NCBI GenBank assembly: GCA_002348705.1
Contig: DEAU01000037.1
Span: forward strand, 1-43,296
Origin: Candidatus Neomicrothrix sp. UBA2974
Lineage (GTDB): Bacteria; Actinomycetota; Acidimicrobiia; Acidimicrobiales; MedAcidi-G1
DNA length: 43,296 nucleotides
Direction of reading: 5' to 3'
In this document: piece after piece, positions 1 through 9,776 of the stretch
Numbering within the stretch: position 1 is the first letter of the stretch
Layout: the number at the start of each line of letters is the position of its first letter
Notes under the pieces: model-generated
Databases searched by the model: none
What the model saw: the letters and a program-made list of their open reading frames with translations, nothing else
What the model was told of the DNA's origin: nothing
Position numbers and translations under genes: made by a program

Positions 1-2
1 CC

Positions 3-155
3 CTACCCTTTGTTGCTGAGCTCTCTTCAGAAGTAGAGGAGGTGCAGCTGGCGCAGAAGAGAATCAGACAAAGAGTTGAGCTAAGGAGTTTTTGCATAGC
101 GGGCGACTCTAGGACAAGGCCTCAACGTATGGAGGAATCGGCAAAGGGAATGTGA
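3..155 (+). CDS. possible C-terminal end of a truncated gene (uncertain)
   Basis: An open frame runs in from the left edge of the window and stops at TGA 153-155, giving about 50 residues with a Glu/Gln/Arg-rich, possibly helical middle (VEEVQLAQKRIRQRVEL). No domain is recognisable. Codon third positions are poorer in G/C than in the sure genes of this window, so it could be a chance frame or transferred DNA. The true start, if any, lies outside the window. Confidence 0.2.
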   Translation, partial: LPFVAELSSEVEEVQLAQKRIRQRVELRSFCIAGDSRTRPQRMEESAKGM

Positions 156-423
156 CCGAGAACCTTTCACTGTTTCGGACAAGAACCAGCCCTATTCCGC
201 ATAAAGCGCAGGTCGCTCGACCAGTCTCCGAGCGAGAGCCCGGTCAGCACCATTCGCTCAGACTATGTCCCGGGTTCAAATCTGAGAAGCCCCACAGACA
301 AGCATCGTCGGTGGCGGAGCTTGCTCGTAAGGCAGGATTTCCGCCCTCTTCCCGGGATCTGGAGAGTGGCACGCCTCATAGGGCGAGGATCGTCTGCAGT
401 GGAGAGTCTCAGGCAGGAGACCC
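156..423. other. gene-poor stretch downstream of the 831-aa lipoprotein gene
   Basis: I see no convincing gene here. A plus-strand frame (152-487) overlaps the 3' end of the minus-strand lipoprotein gene and has no recognisable domain. A GGGTTCAAATC string near 270 resembles a tRNA T-arm, but no matching acceptor, D or anticodon stems can be built around it. Confidence 0.5.
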
Positions 424-2919
424 TCAGCCGATGGGACTGAAGCGGACTAGGCGACCGGAAAACTTGCGCTCTCCAACCCATAGGTAGTTGCCATCGAAGC
501 TGGTGGCGGCAGGCCAAAACATTTGGTTGCGTGTGATCTCGGGCTGGGTGTCAGAAGTTCCCGATGCACCCAGGATTACGTCAGCCGATTGTCCAGCGAT
601 GGCGTCGTCCACGTCCTGCCAGACGTGGACTTGGTTGTTCCCGGTGTCGGCGACAAACAGGTGACCTTTGTCAACGGTCGTTCCCTGCGGCAGGTTAAAT
701 GCGCCGACTCCACCAACGGTCGTTGACGCACGTGAGGATTCGATCTGATCCACCCTGAACAACTGTGCACTGTGTCCCATCGTAGAGTTGACCGCCAACC
801 AGGTTCCGTCACTAGATAGGCCTGTCGGTTGGTTAACTGTCAATGAGGCAATCGGCTCGTGGGTCCCGTCAGGAATGCCCGCCCAGACGTAGACGACACC
901 AGCCCGTTTGTCGGCTAAGTAGAAGTAGTGCTCGTCCATCGCCACCCCGGTTAGCTCGCCGAATGGCACGCTTCCGACGCCGTTCTTGAAGTCGTAGGCA
1001 GGCAAGTTCCCCTTCAACGGAAGTTCGTTCCAGATGAGGAGACGGGTTCCACCGGCGAGGGCGAAGTTGTCGCCGTAAAGCGTGTTGTCCCAAGGACCGA
1101 ATACGTCCTCACACTGTTGGCGGCTGGCAGTCTCCTCGTTTCTGTACCAGCAAAAGTGGTAGACCACATCGGGTGCTGCACCGCTTTCGTTGGGAAGGTT
1201 CCGCCACACGAAAAGCCTGTTGTCAAAGTCCGAAGAGGCGAAGAGGTTTTTGCCATTCGAGACCGGAACCGGGTTTGACATAACAAAATTTTCGATGTTG
1301 GCGTCGACGTACAGGTCAGATGCGCCGATGACGAAGTCAGGAGACTGGGTCGCTGAGGTCGGAATTGAGTTGTAGACGACAAGTGTGCTGCCATTAGTCG
1401 TGATGTAGACACGGCCACCTACTTCCGCAACAGTGGAGTAGTCGCCCCATCTGAAGTTGTAGCCGCCAGCTTTGGCTTGCCCAAGGTTGGAGAGCGAAGG
1501 TCGGTCGGCCGCCGATCTCGGGATCTCATCCCAGACATGGAGAGTGCTGCCCATCATTAGAAGGCGTTGGTCGTCGGAGAAGTCGCCGCGGAGCCATCCT
1601 GCCGGCTCTTTCCCGCCAAGGGGATCGGTCAGGAAGAAGTCATAGGGTTGTTGATCAGTTGTTGGGAAGCTGTTCCAGAAGAAGGTGCCAGCTTCGTTAA
1701 CACCACCGGCGGTTGCATTGTGGTCGCCTACGATGAGCGAGTTTCCATCGCTGGTGATATGCCTTGGGGTTCCTAAGTGCCCTGAACCGGTTAACAGCAG
1801 GTCAGCTGGTTGGCCGTCGTATGTGGGGAAACTGTTCCAAATCAGAACGCTTCGGCTTTCTGTGCTAGCAACCGCAAGTTTGCTCCCATCGGTCCAAACT
1901 CCCCAAGGCCACCGAATATTGGACTTAGACGGATTGGCGTTCGCTCCACCACTTAGGACAATGTCGGCAGGTTCAGCGTTACTGGTGGGAAACTCGGTCC
2001 AAATGAGGATTCGGTCGTTGTAAGTATCGGTAACTGCCAATCGGGTGCCGTCGGTGCTTGCGCTAAGCGGCCAGTTCAACTGGTTGCGGCCGTTGCCCGG
2101 CTCGTTGGTCGTGAAGTTCGGCTGTCCGAGAACTATGTCTGGCGCCTGATTGGTATGGGTAGGGGCCGAGTTCCAGATGAGAACCCGGTTGTTGAACACA
2201 TCAGTCATTACAAGGCGAGTGCCGTCGGTAGTAAGGCCTGATGGACGGTTGAATCTGAGTGGACCGCCAGTTTTATTGAAGTCGACGGCTGACAGTGTGA
2301 GGTCGGCCTCCTGGGCTGTCATGAAAAATCCGGACGTGCCACCGGGTGCTACGGAGTAGGAGGTGGACGGGTAGGTGACCGTGATGATTTCAGGCGTTTG
2401 ATCCTGAGACGGCTGGCTGGAGTTTGGGTCCGCTGGTTTTGTGGGTTCTTTCGGTGCGGTGGTTTCGGCGGGCTCCGTGTTGTCTTGGGTGGGTCTCATG
2501 CAAGGGCCCATCGCCTGTTGCTCTTCGGCGCTTGGCTGCCTGTTCGCCAGTTCGTCGTAGACCTGCTTTCCCAACGCAGCAATCAGACAGTCCCGAACGT
2601 CGGGATCTGCGCTTGGAGACGAGCCTGACGGCTGAGTCTTATCGCTCGATCCCGGCAGCGATTCTTGGTTCATGTCCTCGGTGGCCGGCACAGTCGAGGT
2701 TGTCAACGAGGTGGTGGTCACTAAATCGGTAGACGAGGCGTCCCTTGAGCTATCGGTCCCAGACGAGGTTGTCGGAGTGGTCGAGGTGGCGTCACCATCT
2801 TCCACGCTTACCAGCGGAGCACCGGCGTCCACCGTTGATGCGGGCACGGGCGAGGTGCCGTCGCCACCGCATGCTGAAGCCATCGCCGTTAGGGCAAGGC
2901 CTGCAACTAACTTTTTCAT
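424..2919 (-). CDS. large secreted lipoprotein with beta-propeller-like W-N-x-x-P-T repeats
   Basis: The 831-residue protein starts with a short basic N-terminus, a hydrophobic stretch and a Cys near residue 17 (ASACGGDG), consistent with a lipoprotein signal, although the lipobox is imperfect. A Ser/Thr/Pro/Gln-rich low-complexity region (about residues 20-180) acts as a spacer. The rest holds about eleven repeats of roughly 50-60 residues, each with a strand of the type [VI]-L-I-W-N-x-x-P-T followed by xxQxPD[IFL]VLG and preceded by a T-D-G-T-R-L-x-V segment. This pattern suggests NHL/WD-like propeller blades on the outer face of the membrane. No catalytic motif is visible. A GAGG Shine-Dalgarno about 8 nt upstream supports the start. 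Function unknown; surface adhesion or ligand binding is only a guess. Confidence 0.85.
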   Translation of the reverse strand: MKKLVAGLALTAMASACGGDGTSPVPASTVDAGAPLVSVEDGDATSTTPTTSSGTDSSRDASSTDLVTTTSLTTSTVPATEDMNQESLPGSSDKTQPSGSSPSADPDVRDCLIAALGKQVYDELANRQPSAEEQQAMGPCMRPTQDNTEPAETTAPKEPTKPADPNSSQPSQDQTPEIITVTYPSTSYSVAPGGTSGFFMTAQEADLTLSAVDFNKTGGPLRFNRPSGLTTDGTRLVMTDVFNNRVLIWNSAPTHTNQAPDIVLGQPNFTTNEPGNGRNQLNWPLSASTDGTRLAVTDTYNDRILIWTEFPTSNAEPADIVLSGGANANPSKSNIRWPWGVWTDGSKLAVASTESRSVLIWNSFPTYDGQPADLLLTGSGHLGTPRHITSDGNSLIVGDHNATAGGVNEAGTFFWNSFPTTDQQPYDFFLTDPLGGKEPAGWLRGDFSDDQRLLMMGSTLHVWDEIPRSAADRPSLSNLGQAKAGGYNFRWGDYSTVAEVGGRVYITTNGSTLVVYNSIPTSATQSPDFVIGASDLYVDANIENFVMSNPVPVSNGKNLFASSDFDNRLFVWRNLPNESGAAPDVVYHFCWYRNEETASRQQCEDVFGPWDNTLYGDNFALAGGTRLLIWNELPLKGNLPAYDFKNGVGSVPFGELTGVAMDEHYFYLADKRAGVVYVWAGIPDGTHEPIASLTVNQPTGLSSDGTWLAVNSTMGHSAQLFRVDQIESSRASTTVGGVGAFNLPQGTTVDKGHLFVADTGNNQVHVWQDVDDAIAGQSADVILGASGTSDTQPEITRNQMFWPAATSFDGNYLWVGERKFSGRLVRFSPIG

Positions 2920-3410
2920 GATTTGAGCCTCGCAGTTAGGAAGAACATTGTCCTGCGGATCTGGCTAGCCAGAAAACGATAGAGCGTATGGCCAAAGGTC
3001 GGCCAAGTCGTCGGTCGCCTCCTCCCGCACTTCGTCTCTTACGGCCTGAAGAACCGGGGGGTTTCGATCCCTTCCTGTCTCTTTGAGTAGCAGTCGGATG
3101 TTCCGTTTGGAGACCCAGCAATTGGCTAGGTCTTAGGTAGTTGAGAGTGTCTCGATGTTTGGCCTGCTTTTAAAGGTCTCCTGGCGGTTGACGGTCAGGA
3201 TCAGATTGTGAAAGGCAGGGTCGCAGGCCGCCAGAGACTCAATGACGACATCAAGAGTCGAGAGCCGAAGGCGCTGGCTAAGGCCGTCTCTTTACGGGAA
3301 GTTGAGGTGGGGTGAGCAGAACTGGAACTCACTCGTAGTTTTCTCTGCCTGCGACTCGGCCTAGATCGTCAAATCACCATTGCCTGAGGTCGCGCGGAGC
3401 AGGTGATTAC
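2920..3410. other. about 490-bp intergenic region, possible gene remnant
   Basis: No intact gene is supported. On the minus strand one frame from 3291 to 2965 reads as fairly protein-like sequence (a segment LDVVIESLAACDPAFHNLI and, after a TAA at 3133-3135, a segment EVREEATDDLADLWPYAL). It is interrupted by in-frame stops at 3292-3294 and 3133-3135. It may be a decayed gene, but open stretches of about 50 codons are also expected by chance at this base composition. Confidence 0.3.
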
Positions 3411-4433
<1,023 letters not shown>

Positions 4434-4451
4434 GTCTCCAGTCTTTCAGAC

Positions 4452-4463
4452 CGGCGCGCGCCG
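4452..4463. promoter_or_regulatory. 12-bp perfect palindrome CGGCGCGCGCCG in a divergent promoter region
   Basis: The palindrome lies in the 64-bp gap between the divergently read Thr-linker protein gene and the LysM lipoprotein gene. It could be a shared operator, but alternating CG runs are not rare in GC-rich DNA. Confidence 0.25.
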
Positions 4464-4497
4464 CATGGGGACGTCGCCCACGTGCGATCCTTCTTGA

Positions 4498-5676
4498 GTG
4501 CACTGGAGCGAGTCGCCTGTGTTTGGCCGCTGGGGTTGTCGCCATGTCCGCGGCGTCCTACTGCTTCTGCTGATGGCGGGTTTTCCTGCCTGTGGTGGAG
4601 GACCAGAGGCCACACCAGTTCCTTCGACCGTTGGAGAACTTTTTGATGGTTCCGTCGCTACGACCACGATCGGCGGTCTGCGGGTGGATGGCTGGATTCG
4701 CCGCGATCTTCCAGACCTCCAGGCAGCGGCGGATCGGTGTGCTGCTTTGGCAGACGTAGACGCACCCATCGAACCGGAGGAGGGACCGCGTACGGTGGTC
4801 GTCGAGTCGGGGGACTCTTTGGGGAAGATCGCCAAGCGGTTCGACCGGACAATTGACCAATTCATGCGGGCCAATGGCATGTCCGACCCAAACCTGTTGC
4901 AGATCGGTCAGGTGCTCGTCGTGCCGGCGAAGCGGGCCGAGGACGTTTCGGAACCTGACGGGCCGACGGTTGTAATCGAGCCGATCTTCTGTGAGATCGA
5001 TACCGGAGTGTCTGCTTTCGGGCCCGACGGTCGACAACTTGGTGGCCCGGGAATCTTGGAGGTTTTCGGAGATTGGCCCCGTCTCGAGGGTCCTCGTGAG
5101 GCTCCCCGGGTTAACGGCCGCCTCCGGGGCTTGGCGTCGGCTTCGATTCGGTCTTTCTTGGACGATGCTGTGGAAGCGATAGAGAAGGGCGGCTATGCGT
5201 GTCGGGACGCCAGCCACAATCGGTGCGCTTGGTTACAGCACCGACCAGAGGTCCTTTTGGCCACTGATGATCTTTTGAGTGTTCGCGATGTGGTTCGGCT
5301 TCTACTTCCAGGGTCCTCGATGGTCGACGTTGAGGTTCGGACCAGCACCTTTGATCTGGCTACCGGCAGGACAATCGCCATTGATGGCTTATTCGATCCG
5401 GACACTGACTGGTTGGTCGCCGTCTCGGCTGCTGCCATCGAGAGACTGGCAGACCAACCGTGGACTGACGAGCGCCGTGTCGTCGGAGCCGGTCCCGAGG
5501 CTGAAAACTTCGAAAGGTTCAACCTCACCTATGGAGGCCTTGTTCTGTCGTTTGCTCCTGGGACTATCGGGGGAGCGGGTACCGAGGATGTCTTGGTCAC
5601 CATCCCGTATCGGATCCTTGATGGCTACTGGGCGCTCGGCGGTCCAGTAGCGTGGCTTGAGGATCTCACCCCCTAG
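4498..5676 (+). CDS. lipoprotein with LysM domain and RsiV-like (DUF3298-type) C-terminus
   Basis: The 392-residue protein has an N-terminal hydrophobic segment (residues about 18-31) ending in a Cys at 32 (FPACGGG), suggesting a lipoprotein, though the lipobox is atypical. A LysM peptidoglycan-binding domain spans about 98-145 (VESGDSLGKIAKRF... LLQIGQVLVVP). The C-terminal 100 residues match the layout of DUF3298/RsiV-like domains: a TFDLATG strand, the GLFDPDTDW insertion, YGGLVLSFAPG and a final IPYRILDGYW. It is probably anchored outside the membrane and bound to cell wall. The GTG start lacks a clear Shine-Dalgarno and is not certain. Known RsiV binds lysozyme as an anti-sigma factor; here no sigma-binding cytoplasmic part is seen, so that role is not implied. 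Confidence 0.75.
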   Translation: MHWSESPVFGRWGCRHVRGVLLLLLMAGFPACGGGPEATPVPSTVGELFDGSVATTTIGGLRVDGWIRRDLPDLQAAADRCAALADVDAPIEPEEGPRTVVVESGDSLGKIAKRFDRTIDQFMRANGMSDPNLLQIGQVLVVPAKRAEDVSEPDGPTVVIEPIFCEIDTGVSAFGPDGRQLGGPGILEVFGDWPRLEGPREAPRVNGRLRGLASASIRSFLDDAVEAIEKGGYACRDASHNRCAWLQHRPEVLLATDDLLSVRDVVRLLLPGSSMVDVEVRTSTFDLATGRTIAIDGLFDPDTDWLVAVSAAAIERLADQPWTDERRVVGAGPEAENFERFNLTYGGLVLSFAPGTIGGAGTEDVLVTIPYRILDGYWALGGPVAWLEDLTP

Positions 5677-5895
5677 GTTCTGGCGATGGATGTGCGGGAA
5701 GCAGCGCCGAAATCCTGTTCGTGCCAAGGTTTCGCAAGCGGCCTGGTTTTGGACAATCAGCTGGATCGAACCCTCGACCCCGCCTGCTTGATTCCGTTTG
5801 GCGGTCACTGGCAGCGCAGGAAGGTGGTTTTGCATCACGACAGGGAAGTTCTCCGCCGCTTCGCTCAGTGAGCGAATGCCCGGCGGATCACACCG

Positions 5896-6732
5896 ATGGA
5901 ACTCGGCATTACTGTCCACCTGACCGATCAGTCGATCGACGTCCGGGACCTAGCCATAGCAGTCGAGGAGCGGGGCTTTCATTCGCTATACCTACCTGAG
6001 CACACTCATATCCCCACCGAGCGAACTACTCCGCCACCCGATGGCGGTGAGTTTCTGGCCGACGGGTACCGGCGGTCTCCCGACCCGTGGGTGTCTTTGA
6101 CTGCAGCAGCGGTGGTAACTGAGCGAATCCTTCTCGGGACTGGGGTGGCGCTAGTAGCCCAGCACCACCCGATTTCGCAGGCCAAGGTAGTGGCGAGCCT
6201 CGACGTGCTGTCCGACGGGCGGGTGGTACTCGGTGTTGGATACGGCTGGAATCGAGAGGAGATGGTTCATCACGGAGTTGACTACGCCACTCGACGGGAT
6301 CGTGTACGTGAGCACGTGGCTGCCATGCGCGCCCTGTGGTCCGACGATGAGGCAGAATTTCACGGGGAGTTCGTTGACTTCGAACCGTCATGGTCATGGC
6401 CGGTACCTCTCCAACCGGGTGGTCCTCCAGTCCTGATCGGTGGCGGTGCAGGTCCGCGCATTTTTCGTGAGGTCGCTTCCTGGGCCGACGGTTGGATGCC
6501 CGTCGGGGGCTCGCGCCTTCAGGAGGGACTTGACGGCCTCCGACTTGCCTGCGACGACTGCGGTCGAGATGCAGATGATTTGGCAGTCGTGCCTTTCGGC
6601 ACCATTCCCGACCAAGGGAAACTTGAGCACTATGAGTCGTTGGGGATCGCAGAGACGGTTCTTCGAGTGCCTTCAGGCGGCCGGGACGAAGTCTTGTTCA
6701 CGCTAGATGAACACGCCCGGTTCCTCGGCTGA
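5896..6732 (+). CDS. LLM-class flavin/F420-dependent oxidoreductase
   Basis: A 278-residue TIM-barrel protein of the luciferase-like monooxygenase superfamily. Supporting segments: the N-terminal strand MELGITVHLTDQ, the motif ERGFHSLYLPEHTHIP, the RILLGTGVALVAQHHPI core, LDVLSDGRVVLGVGYGWN, the WSDDEAEFHGEFVDFE segment and PPVLIGGGAGPRIFREVASWADGW. These match the actinobacterial F420-dependent subfamily (TIGR03619-like) more than FMN luciferases, but cofactor choice cannot be read directly. Substrate unknown. The next gene starts 12 nt after its stop, so the two are likely cotranscribed. Confidence 0.9.
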   Translation: MELGITVHLTDQSIDVRDLAIAVEERGFHSLYLPEHTHIPTERTTPPPDGGEFLADGYRRSPDPWVSLTAAAVVTERILLGTGVALVAQHHPISQAKVVASLDVLSDGRVVLGVGYGWNREEMVHHGVDYATRRDRVREHVAAMRALWSDDEAEFHGEFVDFEPSWSWPVPLQPGGPPVLIGGGAGPRIFREVASWADGWMPVGGSRLQEGLDGLRLACDDCGRDADDLAVVPFGTIPDQGKLEHYESLGIAETVLRVPSGGRDEVLFTLDEHARFLG

Positions 6733-6744
6733 CGGAAAGCCGCC

Positions 6745-8520
6745 ATGGTCTTCGTGGGACACCTATCGGCATCGCGGGAAAGCGGTGGACTTGTTGACTT
6801 CGGGATCGGTCCGTACGTTCACGGTCGGGCGAGTCACCGCTTTCCTGTCTACACCCGAGGAAACGTGGGCGAGGTATACCCACAACCGGTTTTCCCTTTG
6901 ACTGCTTCAATGGTGCGAGCGATAGCCGGCGATCCGGCCCGCGCCTTCTTACTGTCGACGGGGATGGTGACGAGACGAGAGTGCGACGAGGATGCTGACG
7001 TCTTCATGGGCGTATTCGCTGGATACGCCTACCTGAACCTGTCGATTACGCGGGTTATCGCCATTCGGACGCCCGGCATGTCGATGATGGATGCCGACGC
7101 TCCCTTTCTCGGATCTGAGGATCGCGCGCCGCCTCACTCGCGCTCGTGGCGTGACACCAACCTGCTGGCCACTTTCCGGGGCGTCCGGCACGCGTGGGGG
7201 ATTCTCTCCACCAATTTCCTGCCCGGTCTAGACGACGCGATCGAAGAAATTGCCACCTGGCGGGCGGGGCTCAAGCCTGTCGAGGCCTCAAGCGATGAAG
7301 AGTTGATCGACGCGGTGACGGAGATGCTGCCCATGGTCGGCAGAATCTTTGCCCTGCACCTGGCCATTACTGGCGGAACAGGTATTGGACTCGACGTCCT
7401 TCGGCGGACTACCCGCAACCGCCGCGGTCCGGCTATAGACCTGATGGCCCTTCTTGGAGGTCTGGGCGAAGTTGCTTCGGCCGCCCCGGCCGCTGCTCTA
7501 TGGGAGTTGGGTCGCCTAGCCCGCGCCGATGTTGCGGTCGTCGGCCTCTTTGAAGAGGGTCTGACAGGGCTTGACGACCGGCTGCGCGCCGATGTCCGGA
7601 CAACGAAATTTGTCGAAGCATTCGATGCCTTCCTCGACCAACACGGGGCTCGCGGACCAAACGAGTGGGAAATGGGTTGCGATGTTTGGGGAACTGATCC
7701 GGATCTGGCCCTGGCACTAGTGGATCGCATGCGCCTTGCCAGCGAGGATCACGACCCGTCTGTCCGGGGGGCTAGGCGGACTATCGAGCGCGAAGAGGCG
7801 GTGGTTGTTGCTCGTCGTAGCGTTCGCCCGGGCTTTCGCTGGTTGTTTGACCGCGGTCTCCGTTGCGCCGTCAGTCGAATTCGCGGTCGGGAACGATGCA
7901 AGACGTTGCTCGTTGAGGCAATACACGAAGGGCGGCTTCGCCTTCAGGAACTGGGACAGCGGCTAGCCGGACGCCATTTTGGCGTGGCTGACGACGATCT
8001 GTTCTACGTGACGCTCGACGAGATTGAGTCCTACCTTGCCGGACCGTCTGGCTATGCCCAAGCGGTGGCAGAACGGCGGGCTATCCGGGACCGCCTAACT
8101 GAACTGGAGCCACCATTTTGCTTCGAGGGTCGGATACCACCGGTTGACGAGTGGGCGCCAGCGTCCGGTCGGACGCGGCCTGCACCGCAGGAGGTGGGGT
8201 CGTTGCTTACTGGGACGCCCGGCTCGTCGGGTGTGGCTCGAGGGCGGGCACGCGTCGTCCTCGACCCCGCCTATCCCGGCGATCTGGGGCCCGGGGATGT
8301 GCTGGTGGCGCCTATCACCGACCCGTCATGGACGCCATTGTTCGTGCCGGTAGAGGCCGTTGTGGTCGACACCGGTGGACAGATGAGCCACGCGGTCATT
8401 GTTAGCAGGGAACTGGGACTTCCATGCGTTGTGTCTGTCACTGGGGCGACAGCCACCATCGCAGACGGCACTCTGCTCGAGGTCGACGGCACAGCCGGAA
8501 CGGTTCGGATCCTGGAATAA
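6745..8520 (+). CDS. PEP-utilising-enzyme-type protein (phosphohistidine swivelling domain, no ATP-grasp)
   Basis: A 591-residue protein whose C-terminal about 90 residues form a PEP-utiliser mobile domain with the signature TGGQMSHAVIVSRELGLP, His549 being the expected phosphate acceptor. The N-terminal part contains a VYTRGNVGEVYPQPVFPLTASM segment like the linker that follows the ATP-grasp domain in rifampicin phosphotransferase and related PEP-synthase-like proteins. The middle is long and helical. The ATP/PEP-binding N-terminal domain of about 300 residues is absent, and none is encoded nearby. It may act on a phosphate donor supplied by another protein or have a non-catalytic role. Read in the same direction as the LLM oxidoreductase; the shared substrate, if any, is unknown. 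Confidence 0.8.
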   Translation: MVFVGHLSASRESGGLVDFGIGPYVHGRASHRFPVYTRGNVGEVYPQPVFPLTASMVRAIAGDPARAFLLSTGMVTRRECDEDADVFMGVFAGYAYLNLSITRVIAIRTPGMSMMDADAPFLGSEDRAPPHSRSWRDTNLLATFRGVRHAWGILSTNFLPGLDDAIEEIATWRAGLKPVEASSDEELIDAVTEMLPMVGRIFALHLAITGGTGIGLDVLRRTTRNRRGPAIDLMALLGGLGEVASAAPAAALWELGRLARADVAVVGLFEEGLTGLDDRLRADVRTTKFVEAFDAFLDQHGARGPNEWEMGCDVWGTDPDLALALVDRMRLASEDHDPSVRGARRTIEREEAVVVARRSVRPGFRWLFDRGLRCAVSRIRGRERCKTLLVEAIHEGRLRLQELGQRLAGRHFGVADDDLFYVTLDEIESYLAGPSGYAQAVAERRAIRDRLTELEPPFCFEGRIPPVDEWAPASGRTRPAPQEVGSLLTGTPGSSGVARGRARVVLDPAYPGDLGPGDVLVAPITDPSWTPLFVPVEAVVVDTGGQMSHAVIVSRELGLPCVVSVTGATATIADGTLLEVDGTAGTVRILE

Positions 8521-8550
8521 GAAATTAGGAGTCGCTGGCAGTGATGTTGC

Positions 8551-9642
8551 TCAGGAGTTGGTAGACCGAAATTCTGCCATGAAGTCGACCAAGGTCTCGA
8601 CGCTGGCCAAGGGGAGGGCGTTATAGACGCTGGCCCGGATGCCGCCGACGCTTCGGTGTCCCTTCAGGTTGACCATGCCTGCTGCCGCGGCTTCGATCAC
8701 AAAGCGCTTCTCAAGGTCCTCATCGGGGAGGCGAAAGACGATATTCATGTGTGACCGGCTCGTTTCCTCGACCGGGCAGGAGTACCAACCGTTGCTTTCG
8801 TCGATGGTGTTGTAGAGCATTGAGGCCCGTTTGGCAGCGCGCTGCTCGAACGCAGGCAGTCCACCTTCGTCTTTCATCCAGCGAAGAACCTTGCCCATGA
8901 CGTAGATGGCGAACATGGGGGGAGTGTTGGCCATCGAGTCGTTGGAGTCGTGAGTTGCGTAATCGAGGTACGGGGACAGGCTGCGACCGTGGCTAGAGAG
9001 TCGGTCCCTTCGGACTACGACGATGGCTAAGCCAGCCGGACCGAGATTCTTCTGGGCCCCGCCGTATACGAGGTCGTGGCTGCCCCAATCAATTTCACGG
9101 CTCAGGAAGTCGGAACTCATATCGGAGACCAGTGGTACATCGACCGACGGAAGCTCGGGAAAGCGGGTACCGCCGATGGTCTCGTTGCTGGTGACGTGCA
9201 GGTAGCGGGTGCCTTCTTGGAGTTGTATCTCGCCGGTTGTCGGCATCCGGTTGAAAGAGTCTTCAGCACCCGACCAAGCCTCGTAGACTTGAGCGACCTT
9301 CTTCGCGTCGCCGAAAGCCTTTTGGGCCCACGTACCGGTGTTCACGTAGCCAGCCATATCGCTGTCGGATAGGAGGTTCATTGGTACCGCGGCGAACTGC
9401 AGCGAAGCACCACCTTGGAGAAAGAGGACGGCGAAGTCGTCGGGTACGTTGGCCAGTTCCCGGAAGTCAGCCAGCGCCTGCATATGTACTGCGTCGTAGG
9501 CAGCGCCTCGGTGGCTGGATTCAATGATCGACATGCCAGTGCCGCCAAAGTCGAGGAACTCGTCACGAACCTCCTCGAGGACGGACACTGGGAGGGTGCA
9601 TGGGCCCGCGCAGAAGTTGTGGACACGATTAGATGCGGTCAT
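8551..9642 (-). CDS. serC: phosphoserine aminotransferase
   Basis: PLP enzyme converting 3-phosphohydroxypyruvate and glutamate to phosphoserine and 2-oxoglutarate in serine synthesis. The segments VHNFCAGPCTLPVSVLEE, GTGMSIIESSHRG, VLFLQGGASLQFAAVPMNLL, the PLP-lysine region VYGGAQKNLGPAGLAIVVVRRD, ATHDSNDSMANTPPMFAIYV and the C-terminal GHRSVGGIRASVYNALP are all typical of SerC. The ATG at 9642 gives 363 residues, the normal family length, and is preceded by GGGAG at good spacing. A longer frame reaching 9780 is rejected as an extension into the neighbouring gene. Convergent with the PEP-utiliser gene, 30 bp apart. Confidence 0.96.
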   Translation of the reverse strand: MTASNRVHNFCAGPCTLPVSVLEEVRDEFLDFGGTGMSIIESSHRGAAYDAVHMQALADFRELANVPDDFAVLFLQGGASLQFAAVPMNLLSDSDMAGYVNTGTWAQKAFGDAKKVAQVYEAWSGAEDSFNRMPTTGEIQLQEGTRYLHVTSNETIGGTRFPELPSVDVPLVSDMSSDFLSREIDWGSHDLVYGGAQKNLGPAGLAIVVVRRDRLSSHGRSLSPYLDYATHDSNDSMANTPPMFAIYVMGKVLRWMKDEGGLPAFEQRAAKRASMLYNTIDESNGWYSCPVEETSRSHMNIVFRLPDEDLEKRFVIEAAAAGMVNLKGHRSVGGIRASVYNALPLASVETLVDFMAEFRSTNS

Positions 9643-9776
9643 CAGGTTTCTCCCTCGGTCGAGCCCAAGCCGGCCGGAGGCGGACGTAGGGGTCGTCGGT
9701 AGAAGGCTCATCCTACTGGCGTCATCCTTGCCCGAGGATTGGGGCCGGGAGGGGTTATGGGGTCCGCGGCTCTTAG

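Noticed and set aside
258..290. tRNA-like T-arm string GGGTTCAAATC
   Set aside because: No acceptor, D or anticodon stems can be matched around it.
5686..5871. Open frame of 61 residues before the LLM gene
   Set aside because: No ribosome site, no recognisable domain, and high Arg/Cys/Leu content typical of chance frames.
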